Origin: Oceanihabitans iliipiscarium
GTDB lineage: Bacteria; Bacteroidota; Bacteroidia; Flavobacteriales; Flavobacteriaceae
Direction of reading: 5' to 3'
Length of the DNA: 64,000 nt
Assembly (NCBI RefSeq): GCF_042686125.1
Contig: NZ_JBHUOV010000001.1
Location: 1 to 64,000 of the forward strand
Shown here: in pieces, positions 33,116-42,262 of the stretch
Numbering within the stretch: position 1 is the first letter of the stretch
Layout: every line of letters begins with the position of its first letter
Made by a program: the position numbers and the translations under genes
The notes under the pieces: generated by a model
The model's database searches: none
The model's input: the letters and a program-made list of their open reading frames with translations, nothing else
Told to the model about the DNA's origin: nothing

Positions 33116-35356
33116 TTATTTTATTTTAAATCGTAATCCAGCATAATAATTAGAACCAAATATTGGACCATATACAAATGTAGTATCAAAATTTGAACCA
33201 AAAGGATCATCAGCACCTAAAATAGGGTTATCTTGCCTTACATTTGTTACATTTTCACCACCTAAATATACTTCAAATTTTGAAGAAAATACTTTAGTGA
33301 CTTGTAAATTTAAAGTGCTAACTGTAGGTGAATATTCAGAAAGCTGGTATTGAACAGGATTAGTTTCTGTTGATGAAAAACGCTGTTTTCCTAACCAATT
33401 ATAAGTTGCATCAAACTTCCATAGTCCTGTTTTACCTTCTTTTACAGGTGTCTCATAAGATGCATTTGCAAAAAACCTGTTTTTAGGTACTAAAGGTTTC
33501 TCTAATTTCTCTGATGCGTATTGCGTTTGAACATCATAATATTTGTAAGCCAAACGTAAATCAAAGTGATTAAATACATTGTAATTGACTTCAGCTTGAA
33601 AACTATTTGCATAACTATCACCTTCTAAGTTATAAAAACTTACTTCTTGCGGATTCTCATAATCGACAACGATTTGATTTTGGAAATCGGTTCTATAAAA
33701 GTCTAGAGTAACATCTGCTTTTCTTCCAAAAAGGTTAAATCCTTGTAAAAAAGACACACCATAATTCCATGCAATCTCTGGATCTAATCCATACACTTCT
33801 CCTCCATCATCTAAAACATTTATGATTCTAGATGTAGAAAACATACTTTGATTTTCAGCAAAAATATTTGCGCTACGTTTTCCTCTACCAAAAGAGGCTC
33901 TAAAAGCTGATTTTTCCCAAGGTGAATAACGCAAATGTAGACGTGGCGTTAAAAATGTACCTAATAAATTATGAGTATCAATCCGTAATCCTGCAGTTAA
34001 GTTAAAGTCTTCTAAATTGTCAAAATTATATTCAAAAAAAGCACCTAACGAGGTCTCTGTACGCTCGTAATCTGTACTAGTAACTAATTCATCATAATGG
34101 TCATACGTATAACTTAAGCCTGTTTTAAATTTACTTCGTGAGTCACCAATAATAGAATTATACATGGCATTAGCATAAATACTGTTCTGCTCAATATTGT
34201 ATTGGTTTAACCCAAAGTAAGAGTCTTGTTTATGATGACTAAAAGCTGTTTGTACACCAACACTCTGCCAAGGAATTTCTGGATTCACATAACCTAATTT
34301 TGCAGAAACCTCATAACGACGAGTATCTATTTCACTTCCCCAAGCATTTGTAGTTCCTTTATCTTTTTCTGGATCGAAATCAACTTGACCAGTTTGCTTT
34401 TCATCATTTAAAAATTTAAAATTTAAAAAGCTTACAAAACCCTTTTCGGGATTTGTGTACTGCCAGCGATTCATAATATTAATTTGATTATATATTGGCA
34501 TATCCATAAAGCCATCATCATTAACGTCATGTTTTTCATTATGAGTGTTTCCGTGTAAATACAAACCTGTACTCCATCTATCACTTACTTTGGTATTAAG
34601 GTGAGTATTTAATTCAAACCGCTGACTACTTGCACCATAAAGATTTACAAATAATTTATCGTCAGTTGTTGGCTTTACAAGCTCTGCATTGATTTGTCCA
34701 GCAATGCTTTCAAAACCATTTACAACACTTCCTGCACCTTTAGTGATTTGTATGCTCTCTACCCAAGTTCCTGGAATAAAACTCAACCCAAAGGCTTGTG
34801 AAGCACCTCGAATAGACGGAATGTTTTCTGTTGCGATTAAGATATAAGGACTTGTTAAGCCTAGCATTTTAATTTGCCGTGTTCCTGTTACCGCATCAGC
34901 AAAATTGACATCAATTGAAGGGTTTGTTTCAAAACTTTCAGACAGATTACAACAGGCTGCTTTAAGTAATTCGTCACTACTCACTGTAAAAGTATTAGTG
35001 GCTTTTAAATACGATTTAGCTGTTGCTTGCTTTCTTGCTGTTACTGTAACTTCATTTAAATCGCTTCTAGCTTCTAAAACGTGATGAATTACTTTAGGCT
35101 CAGAGACAGTTAATGTATCTGTTTTATAGCCAACATAACTAATTACCAACTTCTTATATGTTGTATTATATGGAATTGTAAAATTCCCATCAATATCTGA
35201 GGTGGTTCCTACAGATGTGTTTAGCCAATATACATTGGCTCCAAACAAAGGAACTTGCTTGCTTTCTTCATTCGTTTCCATAACCATTCCTTTGAGTTCA
35301 TCTTGTGAAAAAGTTGCAATTGGAAACAGAAGTAATATATATAATATATGTTTCAT
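33116..35356 (-). CDS. TonB-dependent outer-membrane receptor, probably metal-related
   Basis: 746 residues. A signal peptide is followed by a carboxypeptidase-regulatory-like domain (VPLFGANVYWLNTSVGTTSDIDGNFTIPY, about 30-110), a plug domain (about 125-240) and a beta-barrel ending in an aromatic/hydrophobic strand (YYAGLRFKIK). The plug carries LKAACCNLSESFETN, a Cys-Cys pair seen in receptors linked to copper genes. Neighbours are two HMA proteins and a Cys-rich protein, so copper or another soft metal, or a metallophore, is a reasonable substrate; this is inference. It overlaps nothing: one base separates it from the HMA-MauE gene. Confidence 0.87.
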   Translation of the reverse strand: MKHILYILLLFPIATFSQDELKGMVMETNEESKQVPLFGANVYWLNTSVGTTSDIDGNFTIPYNTTYKKLVISYVGYKTDTLTVSEPKVIHHVLEARSDLNEVTVTARKQATAKSYLKATNTFTVSSDELLKAACCNLSESFETNPSIDVNFADAVTGTRQIKMLGLTSPYILIATENIPSIRGASQAFGLSFIPGTWVESIQITKGAGSVVNGFESIAGQINAELVKPTTDDKLFVNLYGASSQRFELNTHLNTKVSDRWSTGLYLHGNTHNEKHDVNDDGFMDMPIYNQINIMNRWQYTNPEKGFVSFLNFKFLNDEKQTGQVDFDPEKDKGTTNAWGSEIDTRRYEVSAKLGYVNPEIPWQSVGVQTAFSHHKQDSYFGLNQYNIEQNSIYANAMYNSIIGDSRSKFKTGLSYTYDHYDELVTSTDYERTETSLGAFFEYNFDNLEDFNLTAGLRIDTHNLLGTFLTPRLHLRYSPWEKSAFRASFGRGKRSANIFAENQSMFSTSRIINVLDDGGEVYGLDPEIAWNYGVSFLQGFNLFGRKADVTLDFYRTDFQNQIVVDYENPQEVSFYNLEGDSYANSFQAEVNYNVFNHFDLRLAYKYYDVQTQYASEKLEKPLVPKNRFFANASYETPVKEGKTGLWKFDATYNWLGKQRFSSTETNPVQYQLSEYSPTVSTLNLQVTKVFSSKFEVYLGGENVTNVRQDNPILGADDPFGSNFDTTFVYGPIFGSNYYAGLRFKIK

Positions 35357-35357
35357 T

Positions 35358-36086
35358 TTAATTATAGATTTTTAATAGCATAAGGATTGACATTATAATC
35401 ATAATGCTATTTTCAATAAACGTCGCTTTAGTCATTGGTAGCTTTAGTGCTGTTCCAAGACAAGCGCATTGAATTGTTTTTTTATCAAGCAAACTTTTAG
35501 TGACTCCTACAGTTGTAATTCCTAAAATGATTAGCGTCAGTATTAAAGCAAATGGAATTTGAATTCGCATTAAAAATACGATTCCAAGAGCTAGTTCAAT
35601 AAAAGGATAAACGCTGCCATACACAGGAATTAGTTTAGCTAAAGGATCATACATTTTAAAAGTTTCAGAAAAACCTTTAACATCTAAAAACTTAAAAAAA
35701 CTAAAAACCACATAAAAAAGACCCATAAAATCTAGCATGAAATCTGCTGAATCCCAAGGGTTAAGATTAAGTAGTATAGAAGCTCCTAGTATAAATGTAA
35801 AGATTAAAAACAGTGGAAAAAGTTGCTGTATAGTCGTTTTATGTTCTTCAATAGCAGAAATGTTTTTAAAAACATTAGCCTGCTTTTTTTCTGAAATAGA
35901 ATATTTTTCAGAAAGTGCATTTTGTAAAGTATTTATTGAAATGTCATCTGACATCTTAATAGTAACTTCTTGAAGTTCTAAATTTACTGAAGCCTTTATA
36001 ACTCCTTGTATCGCATTCAATTGCTCTTCAACTGATGCTTTACAACCATTACAGGTCATTCCTGTAACTGTATATGTCTGTTGCAT
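35358..36086 (-). CDS. HMA domain fused to MauE/DoxX-like membrane domain
   Basis: 242 residues. The N-terminus is an HMA domain with GMTCNGC (residues 8-14). The rest has about five membrane helices (about 90-110, 115-135, 155-175, 180-200, 215-240) of the MauE/DoxX redox-associated type, including QCACLGTALKLPMTK, which is the CxCxG signature of MauE-like proteins. The domain order suggests a membrane thiol-redox or metal-transfer role. It is translated just before the TonB receptor (1 nt gap) and is probably in the same operon. Confidence 0.8.
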   Translation of the reverse strand: MQQTYTVTGMTCNGCKASVEEQLNAIQGVIKASVNLELQEVTIKMSDDISINTLQNALSEKYSISEKKQANVFKNISAIEEHKTTIQQLFPLFLIFTFILGASILLNLNPWDSADFMLDFMGLFYVVFSFFKFLDVKGFSETFKMYDPLAKLIPVYGSVYPFIELALGIVFLMRIQIPFALILTLIILGITTVGVTKSLLDKKTIQCACLGTALKLPMTKATFIENSIMIIMSILMLLKIYN

Positions 36087-36178
36087 GATTTTTGTATTTG
36101 ATTTATTAACTATTTATTATTTCCGCAAACATGGTTTTAAAACAAGTTTAGGCGAAAACGTATTAAAATATTAATATA

Positions 36179-36592
36179 TCAAATCAAGAAAGTATCATTA
36201 AGTAGTTGTATATCTACAACAAGGTTTGGTGGAGAATAATCTTTATGAGGAATGATTTGCTCTGGCAAACCTTCAAAAAGATTAGTATAGGAGTAAACAA
36301 ATGATGTTAAAAAAAGTTGCTGTTCAAATTCTAAATCGTCAAAAGTTTTAATTGCTAAATCTTTCTGACCTTGAACAAAATCTATTTGATCTTTACAACA
36401 ATTCTTTTTTGTGATTGCTGCTTGTTCTATTTCAAATGCTTCCATAGCACATTTTTCTACTTCAGTAAAAATAGAAACATCAACTAAAACATCACCACAA
36501 AAATGCTTTTCTATCGTTAGAGATACTGTTGAGAACAGCACTAAAAAGGCTAATGTTACAGCAAAACTTTTATGTAAAACTAGTTTTATCAC
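36179..36592 (-). CDS. Cys-rich exported protein, HYC_CC_PP type
   Basis: 137 residues. A signal-anchor (about 8-27) is followed by EKHFCGD, KNCCKD and YSPP in that order, which is the pattern naming the HYC_CC_PP family of Bacteroidota. His and three Cys suggest metal binding. Such genes usually accompany HMA, TonB and MauE-like genes, as here. It is first in the minus-strand island, 92 nt upstream of the HMA-MauE fusion. Function is unproven. Confidence 0.8.
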   Translation of the reverse strand: MIKLVLHKSFAVTLAFLVLFSTVSLTIEKHFCGDVLVDVSIFTEVEKCAMEAFEIEQAAITKKNCCKDQIDFVQGQKDLAIKTFDDLEFEQQLFLTSFVYSYTNLFEGLPEQIIPHKDYSPPNLVVDIQLLNDTFLI

Positions 36593-36650
36593 AAAACAAA
36601 ATTACAAAAAAGAAAATTGAAAGACCTATTTTTATCATTTGATTAACAAA

Positions 36651-37079
36651 TCATTCATGTTGCTTATAATAAAAAAACGCAGGAATTAAGAGCAATAAAA
36701 TAAGTGGTTGGATTAAAAATCGTCTGATATTAAAAAACAAGTAATAGTCTTCTTGCTTTGGATTAATTACAAAGTATAAAAACAAAAGCAAAAGAATAAT
36801 TAAAGCTATGGTATAAATTAAGACTGAGAATTTAATAACGCCTCGATCCTTAAATAATACCCACAACACACCCAGCGATATTACAGAATTAATAACATAT
36901 CGCAATACAGTAAACATGGTTAATTTAAACGTTTCACGCCTTGGTGAATCTAAATATAAATAGTCGTTACGGAAAAATTCTAAAAAAGGATCATAGAAAA
37001 GTTGATCTTCAAACACACGAATAAGAATCAGCAAAACACCTAAAACGGTAAGCAAACCTATTTTTGTTAGTTTATGCAT
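36651..37079 (-). CDS. XrtF-associated membrane protein
   Basis: 142 residues with four helices (about 8-20, 55-80, 85-105, 115-140). It has the RVFEDQLFYDPFLEFFR segment seen in exosortase F system-associated proteins, and its start overlaps the end of xrtF by 8 nt (37072-37079), a fixed pairing in this lineage. It presumably works with the exosortase; no enzyme motif is visible. Confidence 0.8.
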   Translation of the reverse strand: MHKLTKIGLLTVLGVLLILIRVFEDQLFYDPFLEFFRNDYLYLDSPRRETFKLTMFTVLRYVINSVISLGVLWVLFKDRGVIKFSVLIYTIALIILLLLFLYFVINPKQEDYYLFFNIRRFLIQPLILLLLIPAFFYYKQHE

Positions 37080-37623
37080 GCTTAGTATTTATTTTAGAAA
37101 AACGATTCACCCACACTACCCAAAGTAAGCATACCATTCCATAAATTATTGCTGGAAAAATCACAGTATGTAATATATCTTTTCGCCAAGGATAGTGATA
37201 TAAGCCTATTGAAAGAATAACTATTCGAACTAAATTAACTGAATAAATTAAGACACTTCCTGCAAGAATATAAATGGCTGTAGTTTTAAATTTTCCAGCA
37301 AAAGCAATAATAAAAGATACAAATAAAATAATGATACTCACAGAGTTACAACCTTCTACAACTCGTGCCACATACTTCTCGTTAATAATTAGTTTTAAAG
37401 ATGCTTCATCAGGATGTGGTATAATTTGCACACGATAGTCTAAAGCTTCTAACATCGCTTTGCTTTGCTTTGCTACCAAATTAGTCATATACTCAGGATA
37501 AAACCTAGCTCCAGTAGAATATTGCAAAAGCAGTTTATATGAAAACGTCAAGATGGTATAAACCAATAAAAAGGTTAAAATAAACTTTACTACTGATTTA
37601 TATTTTAAAAAAAGTTGTTTCAA
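37072..37623 (-). CDS. xrtF: Exosortase XrtF
   Basis: 183 residues, a compact exosortase with about six membrane helices. The catalytic triad is visible: Cys in VVEGCNSVS (about residue 92), Arg in NLVRIVILS (about 131), and His in ILHTVIFP (about 148). Exosortases cleave a C-terminal sorting signal, analogous to sortase, and archaeosortases do the same. XrtF is the Flavobacteria-type member. The periplasmic segment YPEYMTNLVAKQSK also fits. Its substrates cannot be identified from this window. It is divergent from the GAF gene. Confidence 0.9.
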   Translation of the reverse strand: MKQLFLKYKSVVKFILTFLLVYTILTFSYKLLLQYSTGARFYPEYMTNLVAKQSKAMLEALDYRVQIIPHPDEASLKLIINEKYVARVVEGCNSVSIIILFVSFIIAFAGKFKTTAIYILAGSVLIYSVNLVRIVILSIGLYHYPWRKDILHTVIFPAIIYGMVCLLWVVWVNRFSKINTKHA

Positions 37624-37710
37624 AATTTATAGTGTTTCGCCCAGTTAAATTTATGTAAAAAGGTCTTAATATTACACCTTTTTAAATACTTTTACCAAAA
37701 GTTTTAAACA

Positions 37711-38169
37711 ATGCAATTGGAACAATTAAAACCCAAAATTGAAAATATAATTAGCCAATCTGAATCTTCAATTGATGAAAGATTACGCGCTATTTGCGAG
37801 CTGCTTGAAAAAGAAATAACTTACTATAATTGGGTTGGTTTTTATTTTAAAAATGGTGATAAAAACGAACTAAAATTAGGGCCTTATGTTGGTGAGCCTA
37901 CAGACCATATCATTATTCCTTTTGGGAAAGGCATTTGCGGACAAGTTGCTATAAGCAATCAAAATTTTGTAGTTCCTGATGTATCTGCTCAGGACAACTA
38001 TATTGCCTGTAGCATTACTGTTAAAGCTGAAATAGTCATTCCTATTTTTGTGAATGGTGAAAACATTGGTCAGATCGATATTGATTCTAATACACCAAAT
38101 CCGTTTAATGAAGAAGACGAACGTTTTTTAGAATTTGTTTGCGAAAAAGTCGCAAAGCTAATCGCTTAA
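37711..38169 (+). CDS. GAF-domain protein, fRMsr-like
   Basis: 152 residues forming one GAF domain. YNWVGFYF, LGPYVGEPTD, IPFGKGICGQVA and NYIACSITVKAEIVIPI match the free methionine-(R)-sulfoxide reductase family. Two of its three classic cysteines remain, with the 24-residue spacing of Cys94/Cys118 in the E. coli enzyme; the Cys84 position is His. Such enzymes reduce free Met-R-sulfoxide, and a disulfide between the remaining two could suffice. A sensory role cannot be excluded. It is divergently placed next to xrtF. Confidence 0.8.
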   Translation: MQLEQLKPKIENIISQSESSIDERLRAICELLEKEITYYNWVGFYFKNGDKNELKLGPYVGEPTDHIIIPFGKGICGQVAISNQNFVVPDVSAQDNYIACSITVKAEIVIPIFVNGENIGQIDIDSNTPNPFNEEDERFLEFVCEKVAKLIA

Positions 38170-38188
38170 TATTTATTTTTTAGAAAGT

Positions 38189-39442
38189 CTACATTCCAGT
38201 TCTAATCGCTTCAACTGGATCTAATCTTGAAGCTGAAAGCGCAGGAATAACGCCAGAAACTAAACCAATAATTGTGGATAAAATAAATCCTAAAACCATA
38301 TTTCCAAAAGATAAAACAAACTCAAAACTATCTGTAAGTTGAGTCATTAATAGTGAAATTAACCAGACCAAAACTAAACCAACTAAACCACCAATAACCG
38401 CTAAAACGACAGCTTCAAATAAAAACTGAAACATAATAAATCGGTTTTTTGCACCTAATGATTTTTGAATTCCTATTAAATTAGTACGTTCTTTTACACT
38501 CACAAACATAATATTTGCGATCCCAAATCCGCCAACTAAAAGCGAAAACCCACTAATAATCCAACCCATAATATTGAGTTGCCCAGTGATATTATCAATT
38601 AAATCGGTGAACCCTTGCAGTTCATTAACAAAAAAGTTATTAATCTCATCTGCTTTTAAGCCTCTAAAATTTCGCAATCCTTGCGTGACAACAGCATTAA
38701 ATTCGGATAAATCCACACCAGATTTTGGTTTTACAACAATAGCAGGAAAAACCATTTTATTATTATCGCCTAATAACCTTCTCACAAAATTAACAGGCAA
38801 GAGCGCTGCTGTATCTTTTGAGCCTCCAAACAGGCCAGAGCCTTCTTTTTCAAGCACACCAATAACTGTAAATTTTCTTCCATAGAGCCTAACAATTTTT
38901 CCAATAGGATCAAATTGTCCAAATAAACTTTTCGCAATTTCATCACCTAAAACAACAACTGGCGAACCTGAATTAGATTCCGATGCATTAAAAAAGCGCC
39001 CTTCTGCTATTTGTAAACTTTCTATATCGTAATAACCACTTGTTACAGCTCCAATTTCTACATTTTCAACAGTATTTCCATCGTATTTTATAGTTTCCTG
39101 TTTCACATTTAACGTATATGAAGCCGCTTCTACATCAGGAATTCTATCTTCTATAAATTGAAATTCTTCGTAGGTAACATCAGGAAACTGTTGGCGTTTC
39201 CATTGTGGAATATCTGAAGGCCCAAAAGAAAATCGCATAATATAAAGCGTACTATTATCTAAAGAACTAATACTCCCTTTAATATCCTTTTTAAGAGAAT
39301 CGACTGCAGCAAGCACTGCAATAATTGAAAAAATCCCAATAGTTACGCCTAGCAAAGACAGAAATGTTCTTAACTTATTGTTTTTTAACGCATTAATTGC
39401 AAAAGAAAAACTCTCTTTAAAGAGACGTAAATACATTAACAT
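38189..39442 (-). CDS. MacB/FtsX-type ABC transporter permease
   Basis: 417 residues. One N-terminal helix (about 25-47), a periplasmic MacB_PCD domain (about 50-260) and three C-terminal helices (about 285-310, 335-365, 375-405) ending PALSASRLDPVEAIRTGM, the classic FtsX-family end. Members use a separate ATPase to drive mechanotransmission for efflux or lipoprotein handling. No ATPase gene is adjacent on either side, so the partner must be encoded elsewhere. Confidence 0.87.
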   Translation of the reverse strand: MLMYLRLFKESFSFAINALKNNKLRTFLSLLGVTIGIFSIIAVLAAVDSLKKDIKGSISSLDNSTLYIMRFSFGPSDIPQWKRQQFPDVTYEEFQFIEDRIPDVEAASYTLNVKQETIKYDGNTVENVEIGAVTSGYYDIESLQIAEGRFFNASESNSGSPVVVLGDEIAKSLFGQFDPIGKIVRLYGRKFTVIGVLEKEGSGLFGGSKDTAALLPVNFVRRLLGDNNKMVFPAIVVKPKSGVDLSEFNAVVTQGLRNFRGLKADEINNFFVNELQGFTDLIDNITGQLNIMGWIISGFSLLVGGFGIANIMFVSVKERTNLIGIQKSLGAKNRFIMFQFLFEAVVLAVIGGLVGLVLVWLISLLMTQLTDSFEFVLSFGNMVLGFILSTIIGLVSGVIPALSASRLDPVEAIRTGM

Positions 39443-39608
39443 ATACAGCTGGTTTATGCTTTTTTAAAGCGTTATAAAGGTAAGACGTTTTTAAGAAACA
39501 TTCGTTACAGAAAAGTTAAAACAAAATTTAAAAATCAGTTGTTAATAACTCTCCTGTATAGTTGAAAAATCTAACTCCTTTTCATTTATAAAAAACACAT
39601 TATATGAT

Positions 39609-39616
39609 TACTTTTG
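39609..39616 (+). promoter_or_regulatory. Candidate -7 element of purH
   Basis: TACTTTTG fits TAnnTTTG and lies 21 bp before the ATG at 39638. No proper TTG is found at the expected distance, so this is a partial match. Confidence 0.4.
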
Positions 39617-39637
39617 TTGCTAAACAACATAACACAA

Positions 39638-41170
39638 ATGAGCAACGAAAAAACGATCAAATCTGCATTAATTTCAGTATTTAATAAAGCTGGTTTAGAA
39701 CCTATTGTAAAACAATTAAATCATCTTGGTGTGACTTTATATTCTACTGGTGGCACACAAAAATTCATCAACGATTTAGGTATAGAAGTTATTCCAGTTG
39801 AAGACGTTACGTCTTATCCATCTATTCTTGGTGGACGTGTAAAAACTTTACATCCAAAAGTTTTTGGTGGTATTCTAAACCGACAAGACCATTCTGGAGA
39901 TGTTGCCGAATTAGCTGAGTTTGAAATCCCTCAAATAGACTGTGTTATAGTCGATTTATATCCTTTTGAAAAAACGGTAAGTTCTGGCGCAAATGAGCAA
40001 GATATTATCGAAAAGATTGATATTGGCGGCATCTCACTTATTCGTGCTGCTGCTAAAAATTTTGCTGATGTGATTTGTGTTTCATCTGTTGATGATTACG
40101 CTGAGTTCCTAGAATTAATTACCCATAAAAATGGCAGCTTATCAGTTTCAGACAGAAAACATTTTGCTGCAAAAGCATTTAATGTGTCTTCGCATTATGA
40201 TACTGCAATCTTTAACTATTTTAACAAAAACCATGACATCGCTGCATTAAAAATAAGCGAAACACAGGGTCAAGTTTTACGTTATGGTGAAAACCCACAT
40301 CAAAAAGGTTTTTTCTTTGGAGATTTTGATGCTATGTTCACCAAACTTCATGGTAAAGCTTTAAGTTACAACAACCTCTTAGATGTTGATGCTGCTGTTA
40401 ATTTAATGCTAGAATTTAAAAATGACGCGCCAACTTTCGCCATTTTAAAACACAATAATGCATGTGGTTTAGCACAACGAGACACCCTTCATCAAGCTTA
40501 TATTGATGCCCTTGCAGGAGATCCTGTTTCAGCCTTTGGTGGTATTTTAATTAGTAATGCGCAAATTGATAAAGACACTGCTGAAGAAATTCATCAGTTG
40601 TTCTGTGAAGTAGTAATTGCGCCTTCTTTTTCAGAAGACGCCTTAACTATTCTAAAAGGAAAGAAAAATCGAATTCTTTTAATCTTAAATGATGTAGAGC
40701 TGCCACAAACCACAGTGAGAACATGTTTAAATGGTGCATTAGTTCAAGAACGTGACAATAAAACTGATTCCGTTTCAGATTTAACTGATGCGACAAACAA
40801 TAAACCATCGCAAAGCGAGTTAGATGATTTAATCTTTGCTTCTAAAATATGTAAGCATACCAAATCTAACACCATTGTTTTGGCTAAAAATAAACAATTA
40901 TGTGCTAGTGGAACTGGGCAAACTAGTCGTGTAGACGCTTTAAACCAAGCCATTCATAAAGCACAATCATTTCATTTCGATTTAAAAGGTGCAGTCATGG
41001 CAAGTGATGCCTTTTTCCCATTTCCTGATTGTGTAGAAATTGCTAAAAATGCTGGAATTACTGCAGTAATACAACCAGGAGGCTCTATTAAAGATCAATT
41101 AAGCATTGATTATTGTAATGAAAATGAAGTTGCTATGGTATTTACTGGAACACGTCATTTTAAGCATTAA
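39638..41170 (+). CDS. purH: PurH, AICAR transformylase / IMP cyclohydrolase
   Basis: 510 residues from ATG at 39638 (MSNEKTIKSALISVF). The N-terminal MGS-like domain (about 1-145) performs IMP cyclohydrolase; the C-terminal domain carries AICAR formyltransferase with ILKHNNACGLA (catalytic Lys-His) and the closing SDAFFPFPD, PGGSIKD and FTGTRHFKH. The two activities are the last steps of purine biosynthesis. A TTG at 39614 is in frame but the ATG start fits the family. mreB follows after 53 nt, as seen in other Flavobacteriaceae. Confidence 0.97.
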   Translation: MSNEKTIKSALISVFNKAGLEPIVKQLNHLGVTLYSTGGTQKFINDLGIEVIPVEDVTSYPSILGGRVKTLHPKVFGGILNRQDHSGDVAELAEFEIPQIDCVIVDLYPFEKTVSSGANEQDIIEKIDIGGISLIRAAAKNFADVICVSSVDDYAEFLELITHKNGSLSVSDRKHFAAKAFNVSSHYDTAIFNYFNKNHDIAALKISETQGQVLRYGENPHQKGFFFGDFDAMFTKLHGKALSYNNLLDVDAAVNLMLEFKNDAPTFAILKHNNACGLAQRDTLHQAYIDALAGDPVSAFGGILISNAQIDKDTAEEIHQLFCEVVIAPSFSEDALTILKGKKNRILLILNDVELPQTTVRTCLNGALVQERDNKTDSVSDLTDATNNKPSQSELDDLIFASKICKHTKSNTIVLAKNKQLCASGTGQTSRVDALNQAIHKAQSFHFDLKGAVMASDAFFPFPDCVEIAKNAGITAVIQPGGSIKDQLSIDYCNENEVAMVFTGTRHFKH

Positions 41171-41223
41171 ATTTATTACATTTACAAGATTTGAATTATA
41201 ACCCAATAAATTACTAATAACCT

Positions 41224-42252
41224 ATGGGATTTTTTGATTTCCTAACCGAAGAGATTGCAATTGATTTAGGAACTGCAAACACATTGATTATTCATAACGA
41301 CAAAGTTGTTGTTGATAGCCCATCTATAGTGGCTCGAGACCGAATGTCTGGAAAAATCATTGCAGTTGGTAAAGAAGCAAGTATGATGCAAGGGAAAACG
41401 CATGAAAACATTAAAACAATTAGACCTCTTAAAGATGGTGTTATTGCCGATTTTGATGCGAGTGAACAAATGATAAGTATGTTTATTAAAAACATACCTG
41501 CTTTAAAAAAGAAACTCTTTACTCCTGCTCTACGCATGGTTATATGCATTCCATCAGGAATTACTGAAGTTGAAATGCGAGCAGTAAAAGAAAGTGCAGA
41601 ACGAGTTAATGGTAAAGAGGTGTATTTAATTCATGAACCTATGGCTGCCGCGATTGGAATTGGCGTTGATATTATGCAACCAAAAGGGAATATGATTGTT
41701 GATATAGGAGGTGGTACTACAGAAATTGCAGTCATCGCTCTTGGTGGAATTGTATGTGATAAGTCTGTGAAAATTGCAGGTGATGTCTTTACCAACGATA
41801 TTATTTATTACATGAGAACGCAACACAATTTATATGTTGGTGAGCGAACTGCCGAAAAAATTAAAATTCAAATTGGTGCTGCTACTGAAGATTTAGATCT
41901 TCCGCCAGAAGATATGAGTGTTCAAGGACGTGACTTACTTACAGGTAAACCCAAACAAGTCCAAATATCTTATCGTGAAATTGCAAAAGCGCTCGACAAG
42001 TCTATTTTACGTATCGAAGATGCAGTTATGGAAACCTTATCTCAAACACCGCCTGAATTAGCAGCAGATATATATAACACAGGAATCTATTTAGCAGGTG
42101 GAGGCTCTATGCTTCGTGGATTGGATAAACGCTTATCTCAAAAAACAGATTTACCAGTTTATATTGCTGAAGACCCTTTACGTGCTGTTGTTAGAGGTAC
42201 AGGGATTACTCTTAAAAACCTTCCAAAATATAAAAGCGTATTGATTAAATAA
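41224..42252 (+). CDS. mreB: MreB, actin-like rod-shape protein
   Basis: 342 residues, complete. The actin fold motifs are present: phosphate 1 IDLGTANTLI, connect 1, phosphate 2 IVDIGGGTTEIAVIAL and adenosine motif LAGGGSMLRGLDKRL. The N-terminal MGFFDFLTEEIA begins with an amphipathic stretch that may contact the membrane. It polymerises under the inner membrane and guides the elongasome. First of mreB-mreC-mreD-mrdA-rodA. Confidence 0.98.
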   Translation: MGFFDFLTEEIAIDLGTANTLIIHNDKVVVDSPSIVARDRMSGKIIAVGKEASMMQGKTHENIKTIRPLKDGVIADFDASEQMISMFIKNIPALKKKLFTPALRMVICIPSGITEVEMRAVKESAERVNGKEVYLIHEPMAAAIGIGVDIMQPKGNMIVDIGGGTTEIAVIALGGIVCDKSVKIAGDVFTNDIIYYMRTQHNLYVGERTAEKIKIQIGAATEDLDLPPEDMSVQGRDLLTGKPKQVQISYREIAKALDKSILRIEDAVMETLSQTPPELAADIYNTGIYLAGGGSMLRGLDKRLSQKTDLPVYIAEDPLRAVVRGTGITLKNLPKYKSVLIK

Positions 42253-42262
42253 GCGTTGAAAC

